A DNA stretch of 42,919 nucleotides from Akkermansiaceae bacterium UBA2381 (GCA_002344215.1 DDSV01000060.1:1-42919); one strand, 5' to 3'; shown: positions 1-9,462, counted from the first letter of the stretch. Program-made: numbers and translations. The notes: generated by a model from the letters alone, not told the origin.

Positions 1-1
1 C

Positions 2-1804
2 GCCATCAAGCAGGTCGCCTCGGGACGTTTCGGGGTCACCAGCGAATACCTTGTTAATGCCGACGAGATTCAGATCAAGATTTCGCAGGGGGCCAAACCC
101 GGCGAAGGCGGCGAGCTGCCCGGTTCCAAGGTCTACCCCTGGATCGCGAAGGTTCGTCACTCCACCCCCGGCGTGGGACTCGTGTCTCCCCCTCCGCACC
201 ACGACATTTATTCGATCGAGGATCTCGCCGAGCTCATTCACGATTTGAAAAACGCCAACCCGCGTGCCCGCATCAACGTGAAGCTCGTCGCCGAAGTCGG
301 CGTCGGTACGATTGCGGCCGGTGTCGCAAAGGCACATGCCGATGTCATCCTTATCGCCGGACACGACGGCGGCACGGGAGCTTCTCCGACCTCGTCGATC
401 TACAATGCCGGAGCTCCCTGGGAGCTCGGTCTCGCCGAGACGAATCAGATTCTCCTTCTCAATGACCTCCGCAGCCGCGTTGTTCTCGAGACGGACGGAC
501 AGCTCAAGACGGGACGTGACGTCGCCGTGGCCGTCCTCCTCGGTGCCGAGGAGTATGGATTCGCGACCGCACCGCTCATCTCCGTGGGCTGTCTCATGAT
601 GCGTGTCTGCCAGAAGAACACCTGCCCCGTGGGTGTGGCGACACAGGATCCGACTTTACGCAAAAACTTCACCGGCAAGCCCGAGCATGTGGTCAATTTC
701 ATGACCTTCATCGCCACCGAGTTGCGCGAGATCATGGCTGAGTGCGGTTTCCGCACCATCAGCGAAATGGTCGGCCATGTGGAGTGCCTCGACACGAACG
801 AGGCGACCGCTCACTGGAAGGCGAAGGGGGTTGATCTCACGACCATCTTCCACAAACCCGACGTTGGAGACGACGTGGGCACCTATTGCCAGAAGGCGCA
901 GGACCACGGCCTCGACAGGGCGCTCGACAACACGGATCTGCTCAGGATCTGCGAACCCGCGATCAAGCGAGGAGAGAAAGTCTACGCCGAGCTTCCCATC
1001 ATCAACGTCAACCGCGTCGTCGGCACCATCACTGGCAGCGAGGTGACCCGTCACCATGGCGGAGCGGGCCTCCCCGAGGACACCATCCATCTCAAGTTCA
1101 AGGGCAGCGCGGGCCAGTCACTCGGAGCGTTCACGCCGAACGGCATGACTTTCGAGCTCGAAGGAGACGCCAACGACTACGTCGGCAAAGGTCTCTCCGG
1201 CGGCAAGATCATCATCTACCCGCCCAAAGGGTCGAAGTTCAAAGCCGAGGAGAACATCCTCATCGGCAACGTTGCTTTCTATGGCGCGACCACCGGGACG
1301 GCCTACATCAACGGCATCGCCGGCGAGCGTTTCTGTGTGCGTAACTCGGGTGTGAACACCGTTGTCGAGGGCGTCGGTGACCACGGTTGTGAATACATGA
1401 CCGGAGGCCAGGTCATCGTTCTCGGTGAGACCGGACGTAACTTCGCTGCGGGCATGTCCGGCGGCATTGCCTACGTCTACGACATCGACGGTCAGTTCGA
1501 GAACCGGCTCAATCGCGAGATGGTGAATCTTTACCGTCTCATCGAGTGTGTCGACGCCGACATCGCCACCGTCAAAGCCGAGATCGAGAAACACGTCGAG
1601 CTGACCGGGTCCGCCCGCGGCAAGGCCATTCTCTCGAACTGGAATGCGGAGCTGCCGAAGTTCTTCAAGGTCTTCCCGCGTGACTACGAGCGCATGCTCG
1701 AGTGTTTCCGCAAAGTCGAAGAGCAGGGTCTTTCCGGCGACGAGGCTGCCATGGCCGCCTTCGAGGAAAACATGCGTGATCTCTCCCGCGTCGGGGGCAA
1801 CTGA
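2..1804 (+). CDS. gltB: Glutamate synthase large subunit, 3' part (5' end outside window)
   Basis: Makes glutamate from 2-oxoglutarate and glutamine-derived ammonia in the GOGAT reaction in the cytoplasm. The frame is open from base 2, so this is the C-terminal part, about 600 residues. The FMN-binding synthase domain is clear: KISQGAKPGEGGELPG and STPGVGLVSPPPHHDIYSIE near the start, then GHDGGTGASP. The [3Fe-4S] ligands follow in a Cys-x5-Cys-x4-Cys pattern within GCLMMRVCQKNTCP (about bases 589-630). The glycine-rich C-terminal beta-helix (GSAGQSLGAF, GLSGGKIIIYPP, GGQVIVLGETG) runs from about 1100 to 1530. The N-terminal amidotransferase domain is missing only because the window begins inside the gene. 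gltD follows after 51 bases, so the two are very likely one operon. Family assignment is very secure. Confidence 0.97.
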   Translation, partial: AIKQVASGRFGVTSEYLVNADEIQIKISQGAKPGEGGELPGSKVYPWIAKVRHSTPGVGLVSPPPHHDIYSIEDLAELIHDLKNANPRARINVKLVAEVGVGTIAAGVAKAHADVILIAGHDGGTGASPTSSIYNAGAPWELGLAETNQILLLNDLRSRVVLETDGQLKTGRDVAVAVLLGAEEYGFATAPLISVGCLMMRVCQKNTCPVGVATQDPTLRKNFTGKPEHVVNFMTFIATELREIMAECGFRTISEMVGHVECLDTNEATAHWKAKGVDLTTIFHKPDVGDDVGTYCQKAQDHGLDRALDNTDLLRICEPAIKRGEKVYAELPIINVNRVVGTITGSEVTRHHGGAGLPEDTIHLKFKGSAGQSLGAFTPNGMTFELEGDANDYVGKGLSGGKIIIYPPKGSKFKAEENILIGNVAFYGATTGTAYINGIAGERFCVRNSGVNTVVEGVGDHGCEYMTGGQVIVLGETGRNFAAGMSGGIAYVYDIDGQFENRLNREMVNLYRLIECVDADIATVKAEIEKHVELTGSARGKAILSNWNAELPKFFKVFPRDYERMLECFRKVEEQGLSGDEAAMAAFEENMRDLSRVGGN

Positions 1805-1855
1805 TCCCGGTCGATCTCAACATTTCATCGTTCAACATTTCATTTTTCAAATCTC

Positions 1856-3349
<1,494 letters not shown>

Positions 3350-3391
3350 GGGGTGAGGTGGTTACCGCTCAGGGTGACCCGGCAGCGTTGA

Positions 3392-3416
3392 CGATTCGGA
3401 ATCGCTTTTTCCTTTT
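3392..3416 (+). terminator. Candidate terminator after gltD
   Basis: A short hairpin, CGAT-TCGGA-ATCG at 3392-3404, is followed by CTTTTTCCTTTT. The stem is only four to six pairs, so intrinsic termination of the gltBD transcript is plausible but weak. Confidence 0.35.
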
Positions 3417-3419
3417 AAA

Positions 3420-3455
3420 CGTTTCTCAGTCAGGGTAAAACCCGATTGAGAAACG
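3420..3455. repeat. Inverted repeat (hairpin) downstream of gltD
   Basis: CGTTTCTCA at 3420-3428 pairs perfectly with TGAGAAACG at 3447-3455. Inside, GGGT at 3433-3436 pairs with ACCC at 3440-3443. No T-run follows on the plus strand. It may be part of the gltBD terminator region or a remnant at the edge of the accessory insert. Confidence 0.5.
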
Positions 3456-3512
3456 CGGTGGGTGGATTACGCCGGCAAGGGAGGCCTTTGACCCTGATAT
3501 CCCCCTGTGTGG

Positions 3513-3554
3513 CATAACTGCTATGGCGCACAGAGGTATGATTATACAGTTATG
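3513..3554. repeat. Bulged inverted repeat at the left edge of the cassette
   Basis: CATAACTG at 3513-3520 pairs with CAGTTATG at 3547-3554. TAT at 3522-3524 pairs with ATA at 3544-3546, leaving C3521 unpaired. The right arm overlaps GTTATGTG at 3549-3556, the proposed cassette boundary. The arm plus an unpaired base recalls a folded recombination site. The 42-base span is short for an attC and no inner L boxes are evident, so this may be a secondary attachment site or chance. Confidence 0.4.
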
Positions 3555-4663
3555 TGAAAAAATGAACTCGCTCCAAAATGCCGACTGTATCTGATTGGGA
3601 CGAGGATTACATCAAACAGCTCCCCCGCGGCGAAATTGATTGGATCGAATTCAAAGGACGGCGCGGCTTGGATTTCTCGCTGCCGTCGATCGATGAAAGC
3701 AAGGTTCTCGAGAATCTCTCGATTCAGATTTCAGCGATGGCGAACTCCGGTGGAGGGACAATCATTTATGGAATGACTGATCCGACTGATTTGTCAGAGC
3801 GCCAAGTTGATGACGGTGGTGTTTCGCTTAGCCTCAAGGGTCGAAACACCAAGGAATGGCTCGAGGACGTTATTCCTAATCTGGTCGAGTTCCCATTAAG
3901 TCGTTTCAGTGTGTATGCTTTGACGAAAGACTCTGGTTCCCCTGGATCTGCAGAGGGCCGAGGTCTTATCATGATTAATGTGAACGACAGCTCACACGCC
4001 CCACATCAGGCACGCGATGGGAAATACTATGTGCGAGTGGGAGGAAAGGCCCGCCCAGCGGGGCACCGGATTGTTTCCGATATATTCAATCGAGGAAGCC
4101 ACGCAGAGTTTGAGGTGGAGTTTTCCGTCTATTCGGAAACCTGGATCCCCAAAGATCCATTAGGAATGCCCGGGTTGATGGGGCGAGAGACGTCTCCACG
4201 AAGATCTGTTAAACTTGTCCTCACGGCAACGAACAATGGGGCGGTATTCGCACAGTTTGCAAGGATCTTTGTATCGATTCCAGAGCGATTTGTCAGTAAG
4301 GATAATCGGAACGAAGACAATGCGGTTGAAATCGATGGAATGAAGTATTTCGAATTTGGAGAGACCAATCAGAGACGTGATGTTGTAGGTTACAATATGG
4401 GATACCCGAAGTATGGGAGTTCTTGGTTTGATCCCCTACTTCCAGGATTGTCTCGCTCATGGGAATTCTCTCTTCATCCCGGATTACGCCCTGACCGCAT
4501 CGGAGATGAACTCGTGCATTGGTCCATCCATGCCGATAGTGCCCCCGCTGCCGAAGGAAAGGCAGAGTTTAGAAGTCTCTCGTTCGAAGTGCGGGACATA
4601 CACGAAATCACATAACAATGGGTCGGAGTCAAGCAGCTCACAGCTGCTGACTCGCCCCTGACG
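3550..4663 (+). mobile_element. Probable integron gene cassette carrying the AlbA_2 gene
   Basis: Boundaries are inferred from G^TT cleavage in GTTATGTG (3549-3556) and GTTAGCG (4663-4669). In an integrated cassette the R'' box of its attC should be complementary to the first bases of the cassette. Here TCACATAAC at 4608-4616 is the exact reverse complement of GTTATGTGA at 3549-3557. The cassette is 1114 bases long and holds one ORF in cassette orientation, whose stop codon lies inside the R'' box, as is common in cassettes. No integrase gene is in the window. It may be a lone cassette or part of an attC cluster without an integrase. Confidence 0.72.
3578..4615 (+). CDS. AlbA_2 (Schlafen-type) domain protein
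   Basis: Residues about 15-165 look like the AlbA_2 domain, also called Schlafen AlbA_2 or divergent AAA-4. The signs are an acidic IDWIEFKG start, the segment ISAMANSGGGTIIYGMTD, and the late segment HAPHQARDGKYYVRVGGKA. In characterised relatives this fold binds nucleic acid or nucleotides, and it appears in regulators and in some defence-associated proteins. The C-terminal 170 residues look beta-rich and are not recognised. The ATG at 3578 is the first in-frame start; an upstream ATG at 3562 is in another frame and stops at once. The stop codon falls in the R'' box of the attC site. Third positions use A and T far more than gltD, which fits transfer. Its role here is unknown. Confidence 0.75.
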   Translation: MPTVSDWDEDYIKQLPRGEIDWIEFKGRRGLDFSLPSIDESKVLENLSIQISAMANSGGGTIIYGMTDPTDLSERQVDDGGVSLSLKGRNTKEWLEDVIPNLVEFPLSRFSVYALTKDSGSPGSAEGRGLIMINVNDSSHAPHQARDGKYYVRVGGKARPAGHRIVSDIFNRGSHAEFEVEFSVYSETWIPKDPLGMPGLMGRETSPRRSVKLVLTATNNGAVFAQFARIFVSIPERFVSKDNRNEDNAVEIDGMKYFEFGETNQRRDVVGYNMGYPKYGSSWFDPLLPGLSRSWEFSLHPGLRPDRIGDELVHWSIHADSAPAAEGKAEFRSLSFEVRDIHEIT

Positions 4664-4669
4664 TTAGCG
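4609..4669 (+). other. Integron attC site (59-base element)
   Basis: The order of elements is R'' CACATAAC (4609-4616), then GGG (4620-4622), then GAGTC (4626-4630). After one unpaired A comes AGCAGCT (4632-4638), a CAC loop, AGCTGCT (4642-4648), GACTC (4649-4653), CCC, and R' GTTAGCG (4663-4669). TAAC and GTTA pair as the outer boxes, GGG and CCC as inner boxes, and the central stem is 12 pairs with a single bulged A. A bulged base in the central stem is the extrahelical base that integrase uses to choose the attC strand. The length, about 60 bases, fits the short attC class. Confidence 0.78.
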
Positions 4670-4674
4670 AAACA

Positions 4675-5349
4675 ATGATAGCTGACTCGACTGCGCTTGG
4701 CCTAGACGCGACATGGTGGACTGCACTTGCAGCAATCGTTGCACTCGTTCTCGGGCTCTGGGGGATCTTTGGTCCTCCGATTGTTCGGTGGATCAAGCAG
4801 CCGAAGCTTAAATTAGTGTTCTCCGAACTGACTGAGCATAGCGAGTTACTAGACGATATTTACCATCTTCGTGTTCCTGTTGCGAATGCCGACGGCAAGT
4901 CTCCCGCAACTGATGTGGAAGTATTTCTCCTTACGATCGTTCAAGAGCATGTGAAAGATCCAATCCAGTTGCCCACATACCTCCCAATTCGTGTGGTTTG
5001 GGCTCATGGGGGACAGCCAGTGAGCGATAGGATCGCTGGGGGCACCCAGCGGCTGCTGGATCTTGGGCATCTGACATTCACGATCAATTCTACCACTGGC
5101 TACGAAGAAGCGATATCCGCACGAATTGAAGAGGCGAACCCAGCGCTCCTTGGTTTCAACCTGGAGATCATCCCAACATCTGGAAGAATCGGACTGCCTG
5201 TAGGCACCTACACTCTGAAGTTTTTGATTTCGAGTTCTGAATCCACGTTTCGACAGAGCTTCGTTGTCACGGTTCGCAACCGCCGTCTCCAGGACGGCGA
5301 ACGCCTAGGGGACTACCTTCACATTAACCAACTTCAGGATGAAGAGTGA
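4675..5349 (+). CDS. Membrane-anchored protein of unknown function
   Basis: No family is recognised. The 224-residue protein has one hydrophobic segment near the N-terminus (about residues 14-36, WWTALAAIVALVLGLWGIFG) followed by a basic WIKQPKLK. The remainder looks like a soluble, beta-rich domain (LRVPVANADGKSPATDVEVF), and the basic residues after the membrane segment suggest it is cytoplasmic. The ATG lies 12 bases after the cassette junction G4663, a spacing typical of a cassette ORF. However, no attC with the expected CGCTAAC R'' box is found after its stop. It could be a second cassette that lost its attC, or the resident gene into whose 5' region the first cassette inserted. Third-position use resembles the AlbA_2 gene. 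Confidence 0.6.
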   Translation: MIADSTALGLDATWWTALAAIVALVLGLWGIFGPPIVRWIKQPKLKLVFSELTEHSELLDDIYHLRVPVANADGKSPATDVEVFLLTIVQEHVKDPIQLPTYLPIRVVWAHGGQPVSDRIAGGTQRLLDLGHLTFTINSTTGYEEAISARIEEANPALLGFNLEIIPTSGRIGLPVGTYTLKFLISSSESTFRQSFVVTVRNRRLQDGERLGDYLHINQLQDEE

Positions 5350-5474
5350 AGGGCCACGTTGACGAGTAATTTCAAAACTTGATCGTTTTCAACGTAGTAT
5401 CCGATATCCCGTGCCCTTCTCTCCCTCTTGCAATTCCCCTATTCTCACTTTTCCTCTGGGGCACAACTCCCGTG

Positions 5475-6701
5475 ATGCCATCCCCTCAACCCGAGTCCAC
5501 CCAACCCCGCCTCAAACTCACGCTTCGTCCCGTCGCGGAGACTCTCGTCCGCGGTGGGCATCCGTGGGTTTATTCTGAAAGCATCCGCGATCAGAACCGC
5601 GAAGGCGAGTCGGGCGAACTGGCGGTCATCTACGATCGCAAGGACAAATTCCTCGCCCTGGGTTTCTACGATCCTGATTCCCCTCTCCGCGTTCGCATTC
5701 TCCACGTCGGCAAACCCGTCACGATCAATGAGGACTGGTGGAGGGCCCGGCTCGTCGCCACCGTCGAGCGTCGAAACGGAGTCGCAGATAAGTTGACCAA
5801 CGGACTTCGGCTCATCAACGGGGAAAGTGACGGATGGCCCGGTCTGGTCCTCGACCAGTACGATGGCACCCTCGTGCTGAAGCTCTACACCTCGCCCTGG
5901 CTGGCGCGTCTTCCGGCCTTGCTGGAAATGATGATTTCCACCCTGAACCCCGAGCGGCTCGTCCTCCGCCTGAGCCGGAACCTGGAGACGAAGGCGGCTG
6001 AGCAGGGTGGATGGAAGGACGGAGCGATTCTCTATGGTCCTCCGCTCGAGGGAGTAGTCACTTTCCTGGAGTCGGGCCTTCGATTCGAGGCTGACGTCCT
6101 GCGCGGGCAAAAAACCGGCTTCTTCCTCGATCAGAGGGAGAATCGGCGCCGGGTCGAAACCCTTGCGTCCGGTGCCGAGGTACTGAACGCCTTCAGCTTT
6201 ACCGGTGGCTTTTCCCTCTATGCCGCCCGCGGCGGAGCCAGGGAGGTCACCGATCTCGACATCAGTGCGCATGCCCTTGCTGCCGCAGAGCGGAACTTCG
6301 AGCTTAATCTCGCTGATCCGCGTGTGGCCGCGTGCAAACATCGCATCATCCAGTCAGATGCCTTTGAGTGGCTCGCGAATGCCGATCCCGCACAATATGA
6401 TCTTGTCATCATGGACCCGCCCTCACTCGCGAAGCGGGAGAGCGAACGAAGTGGCGCCATTCAGGCCTACACAAGACTGAACACTATCGGAATCCGTCTT
6501 CTCCGCCCGGGTGGAACCCTCGTCGCCGCCTCCTGCTCGGCTCATGTCAGCACGGAGGAGTTTTTTGGTGCAGTTCGGTCCGCCGCCCGGAGCGCTGGTC
6601 GGCGAATGACGGAACTGGGCACGGCCCTCCACGCGATCGATCATCCCGCGACTTTCCCCGAGGCGCAGTATTTGAAATGCCTTTTTCTGAAGTTTGATTG
6701 A
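5475..6701 (+). CDS. rlmI: Class I rRNA large-subunit methyltransferase, RlmI family
   Basis: Predicted S-adenosylmethionine-dependent cytosine-C5 methyltransferase acting on 23S rRNA (C1962 in E. coli). From the ATG at 5475 the protein has 408 residues, the normal size. The N-terminal PUA domain is seen in LRPVAETLVRGGHPWVYSE and GFYDPDSPLRVRIL. The SAM-binding motif is FSFTGGFSLYAA (about residues 240-251). Motif IV is IMDPPSLAKRE (about 312-322), and the catalytic-cysteine segment is AASCSAHV (about 351-358). The frame opens at a TTG at 5379, but those 32 extra residues are hydrophobic and lie before the PUA domain, so 5475 is preferred. Substrate assignment is by family only. Confidence 0.88.
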   Translation: MPSPQPESTQPRLKLTLRPVAETLVRGGHPWVYSESIRDQNREGESGELAVIYDRKDKFLALGFYDPDSPLRVRILHVGKPVTINEDWWRARLVATVERRNGVADKLTNGLRLINGESDGWPGLVLDQYDGTLVLKLYTSPWLARLPALLEMMISTLNPERLVLRLSRNLETKAAEQGGWKDGAILYGPPLEGVVTFLESGLRFEADVLRGQKTGFFLDQRENRRRVETLASGAEVLNAFSFTGGFSLYAARGGAREVTDLDISAHALAAAERNFELNLADPRVAACKHRIIQSDAFEWLANADPAQYDLVIMDPPSLAKRESERSGAIQAYTRLNTIGIRLLRPGGTLVAASCSAHVSTEEFFGAVRSAARSAGRRMTELGTALHAIDHPATFPEAQYLKCLFLKFD

Positions 6702-6703
6702 AA

Positions 6704-6755
6704 GCGGTTAGCGGTTAGCGGTTAGCGAACGAAGAACGAAGAACGAAGAACGAAG
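6704..6755. repeat. Two abutting heptanucleotide tandem repeats
   Basis: GCGGTTA occurs three times at 6704-6724. After GCG, AACGAAG occurs four times at 6728-6755. The block lies just after the rlmI stop and before the glycosidase gene. Copy number may vary by slippage. Confidence 0.9.
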
Positions 6756-6827
6756 AACACAACGTTTACGTGTGATAGCTTTTCTCCCAACACGGTCAGT
6801 GCCCTGGATTAACCCTCTTTTGTTTCG

Positions 6828-8564
6828 ATGAATCCCCTTCGACCTCAGCGAATCTTCCGTTCGATGAGGATTTCTTATCTGCTGATTTCTCTGTTCGTTA
6901 CCGCTTCCGGGCGGGCCGAAAAGGAAGTTGTGGTCCTTGCGCCCGATTCCCCGATTCTCTCGAACGAAAAGGTGCCCTTCCTTCATGAGGTCATCAGCGA
7001 ACATCATCTCAGCGGAGATGGTCTCGAATTGAATCCGGTTTCAGGTCCGTATGAGTGGACTAAAATCGGACCGACCGAGGAACCGTTTCAATTGAAGGTC
7101 GGAGTGGATTCCGCCCAGTTTGAACACGCGACCCTTTCGGCGTGGAACTGGAACAATCACCTCGTGGGGCAGTGGCGCATCGAGGCGGGAGAGCCGGAAA
7201 CGATCGCCATCCAAATCAAGGCGCTCGGAACCTACCTGCTCACCCTCGACGGTTGGAGGGAGGGTGCCTGCCAGAAACGTCTCATTCGCAATCTTGCCGT
7301 GACCCGGGATCTCAACGAGGCCCGCGCGACCTGGAAGGTGGATGAGTTCTTTCTCGGTATCTGTGCCTTTCCGGGTCGCTACCACTGGACTCCCGGGGGT
7401 AAACCAGCTCTACCCGAAGGCCTGACAGAACAACTAGCCCGTGATCGTGAGGCGGATCTGATTGCCCGTCTCGGACTTCAGGTCGTTCGAACGGATGAAT
7501 CCCTCGAGATGGGGAGAAGAAAAAACGCGCGGGGGGAAGAGGAATACTATTTCGACTTCGACCGCATGGATGCGGCGTTGGCATCGTACACCTCGCGAGG
7601 TTTTCAACTCGCCCTCCAGACGATGAATGCGGCGGACTGGGCGGTTCTGCCGTCCTATGCCGATCAGGGGAAAAACCGCTGGCGATATCCTCATCAGGAA
7701 AAGCCCCAGCGTGCCTACCTCGCGGCCCTCGTGGAGCGCTATCGCGACCAGTCGCGCTTCGTGCAGATCTCGAATGAGCCCGATCAGATCGGCTACTGGT
7801 CGGGAACGAACGAGGAGTTTGTCACCCAGTTCACTTTCTCTCAGAATGAGATCCGTCGGGTCGCCCCCGGGCTTCCGATCACCAACGGAGGTTATTCGCT
7901 CGTGGATGAGGCGAAGTGTGCCACCTTCATTGATCGACTCCATGGACTCGTCGATCTCCCCGCCTACAACGCGCACGGAAATCTCGAGGACTACAAGCGC
8001 AGCTTTGCAACGATGAAACGGCTCCAGGCGGCGGCAGGTGACGCGGCGACCGGGTGGATCAACACCGAGACCGGATACAGCGCGTGGAGGCTCGAACAGG
8101 AACGAAGGCAGGCGCAGATCGATGCCCAGAAGGTGCTATACTCCTGGGCGAATGGTCACGCCGGAGTGCTGCTCTTTTGTTCGCGGATGACCCGCGGCCC
8201 CGGTCGGGACGGCCCGCCTGATTTCGGGCTGCTCGACTACCAGTATTGCCCGCGATTTGTTTACGGCTCCATTGCCGCCCTGACGGGGACCCTGACAAAG
8301 TCCTCATTCCGCGAAACGCTGGTTGAGTCGAAGGACATTCATCTTTACGTGTTTGAGCGGGGCGAAGACCTCATTGTCGCCGGTTTCACCCTCGGTGAAG
8401 AGGCGGCAACTGCCGTGATCGAGAGCGATGCAAAAGAAGTGATTGCTGTCGATGAGATGGGCAATGAAGGGGATCCCTCCGCCGGGGGCGGGCTCAATCT
8501 CACGCTCGACGCCTACCCGCGCTATTGGGTGCTGCGAGGGGCGACCCGTGTGGGGATGCGGTGA
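6828..8564 (+). CDS. Secreted glycoside hydrolase-like protein (clan GH-A-type barrel)
   Basis: Probably an exported glycosidase of unknown substrate. A signal peptide is visible (MRISYLLISLFVTASGRA from a second ATG at 6864; the ATG at 6828 adds twelve basic-rich residues and is also possible). Residues about 30-180 look like a beta-sandwich module. From about 200 a TIM-barrel-like domain follows. It contains QISNEPDQIGYW, where Asn316-Glu317-Pro318 fits the acid/base strand-4 motif of clan GH-A. It also contains WINTETGYSAW, where Glu414 is a candidate nucleophile. Residues about 490-578 form a C-terminal beta domain. I cannot name the GH family; GH39-like and GH5-like relatives are possible. 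The gene converges with the two-component genes across the long palindrome at 8616-8712. Confidence 0.7.
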   Translation: MNPLRPQRIFRSMRISYLLISLFVTASGRAEKEVVVLAPDSPILSNEKVPFLHEVISEHHLSGDGLELNPVSGPYEWTKIGPTEEPFQLKVGVDSAQFEHATLSAWNWNNHLVGQWRIEAGEPETIAIQIKALGTYLLTLDGWREGACQKRLIRNLAVTRDLNEARATWKVDEFFLGICAFPGRYHWTPGGKPALPEGLTEQLARDREADLIARLGLQVVRTDESLEMGRRKNARGEEEYYFDFDRMDAALASYTSRGFQLALQTMNAADWAVLPSYADQGKNRWRYPHQEKPQRAYLAALVERYRDQSRFVQISNEPDQIGYWSGTNEEFVTQFTFSQNEIRRVAPGLPITNGGYSLVDEAKCATFIDRLHGLVDLPAYNAHGNLEDYKRSFATMKRLQAAAGDAATGWINTETGYSAWRLEQERRQAQIDAQKVLYSWANGHAGVLLFCSRMTRGPGRDGPPDFGLLDYQYCPRFVYGSIAALTGTLTKSSFRETLVESKDIHLYVFERGEDLIVAGFTLGEEAATAVIESDAKEVIAVDEMGNEGDPSAGGGLNLTLDAYPRYWVLRGATRVGMR

Positions 8565-8615
8565 ATCACGAATATTAAGAGCGTTAAGAGCGCGTAAGGA
8601 AAGCAAGCGCAGTCA

Positions 8616-8712
8616 AAAAGGAGCGCGGGCACTCTTGCCCGCGTCAGAGCAACAAGCCGTGGAAGCGAGACCGTTGCTTCCGGAGGCGGGCAAGAGTGCC
8701 CGCGCTCCTTTT
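8616..8712. repeat. Composite palindrome, REP/BIME-like, between convergent genes
   Basis: The 27-base arm at 8616-8642 is the exact reverse complement of 8686-8712. Each arm contains its own hairpin (GCGGGCA-CTCT-TGCCCGC at 8625-8642). The 43-base centre holds a third, GGAAGC (8661-8666) with GCTTCC (8676-8681). Arms begin with A-runs and end with T-runs, so the element could act as a bidirectional terminator for the convergent genes. The nested palindrome is also typical of paired REP elements spread by RAYT transposases; no such gene is in the window. Confidence 0.85.
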
Positions 8713-8757
8713 AGACCTTCCGCAAACCGCTCCTACTTACGGGCACCGCCCCCGTCC

Positions 8758-9462
8758 TCACGCCTGAAACCGATACCCGAACTCACGAATCGTCTCGATG
8801 TGGTGCGGACGTGCCTGGTCAATCTCGATCTTTTTCCTGAGGGTGGTGACAAAACGATCGATGGACCGGTTTGTAACCCGGGAGTCGTAACCCCAGACTT
8901 CGTTCATGATGTCATCCCGGCTCAAAGCGCGGCCGGTGTGGCTGACAAAACACGCAAGCAGGGCATACTCGGTCGGTGATAGCTCCACGGCGTCTCCGGT
9001 CCGTTTTGTGAGACGATGGGACTTGGGGTCGAAAACAAACTCTCCAAACCGGATGCTGCTCTCGTCATCGCCCTCAACTCCTTTGGTGTGTATGTCAGAG
9101 CGCCGCAGCACCGCCTCGACGCGGGCGAGCAGTTCGCGAATGCCAAAGGGCTTGCGGATATAGTCGTCAGCCCCCAGTCCAAGGCCGAGGAGTGCATCGC
9201 TTTCCTCGCACTTGGCGGTGACAAAGAGGATAGCCATGGCGAAGCTTTCCTGTCTCAGGTAACGGCAGATCTCATAGCCGTTGATGCGCGGCAGCATCAC
9301 ATCAAGGATGACGAGATCGATTTTCAATTTCCGGGCTTTTTCCAGGCCCCGTTCCCCGTCGCTCGCGCTTTCGACGTGGTATCCTCTGGCGGCAAAGTTA
9401 TCCGATACCCCGCGCAGGAGGGCGGGATCGTCTTCAACGATGAGAATGCGTGAAGTTTTCAT
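8758..9462 (-). CDS. OmpR/PhoB-family response regulator
   Basis: Cytoplasmic DNA-binding regulator of 234 residues. The receiver domain has the acidic pair Asp11-Asp12 and the phosphoacceptor Asp54 in LVILDVMLPRING. A conserved FVTAK segment and the IRKPFGIRELLARV lysine region follow. The C-terminal winged helix (about residues 135-232) has ELSPTEYALLACF and VWGYDSRVTNRSIDRFVTTLRKKIE, with a final HIETIREFGYRF, as in OmpR/PhoB. Its start lies six bases after the stop of the histidine kinase upstream, so the two are translated from one message. No target is evident. Confidence 0.95.
   Translation of the reverse strand: MKTSRILIVEDDPALLRGVSDNFAARGYHVESASDGERGLEKARKLKIDLVILDVMLPRINGYEICRYLRQESFAMAILFVTAKCEESDALLGLGLGADDYIRKPFGIRELLARVEAVLRRSDIHTKGVEGDDESSIRFGEFVFDPKSHRLTKRTGDAVELSPTEYALLACFVSHTGRALSRDDIMNEVWGYDSRVTNRSIDRFVTTLRKKIEIDQARPHHIETIREFGYRFQA

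Noticed and set aside
4820..5349. Toxin-antitoxin or defence pair made of the AlbA_2 gene and the membrane protein
   Set aside because: Nothing in the second protein resembles a known partner. An attC site lies between the two, so they are more likely separate cassette-type acquisitions than a fixed operon.
5379..5474. Extended N-terminus of the RlmI-type protein from a TTG codon
   Set aside because: The extra 32 residues are hydrophobic, lie before the PUA domain and are absent from the family. The ATG at 5475 gives normal length.
5445..6341. 298-codon minus-strand ORF opposite the methyltransferase
   Set aside because: Antisense shadow of a well-supported gene; no domain or signal is seen.
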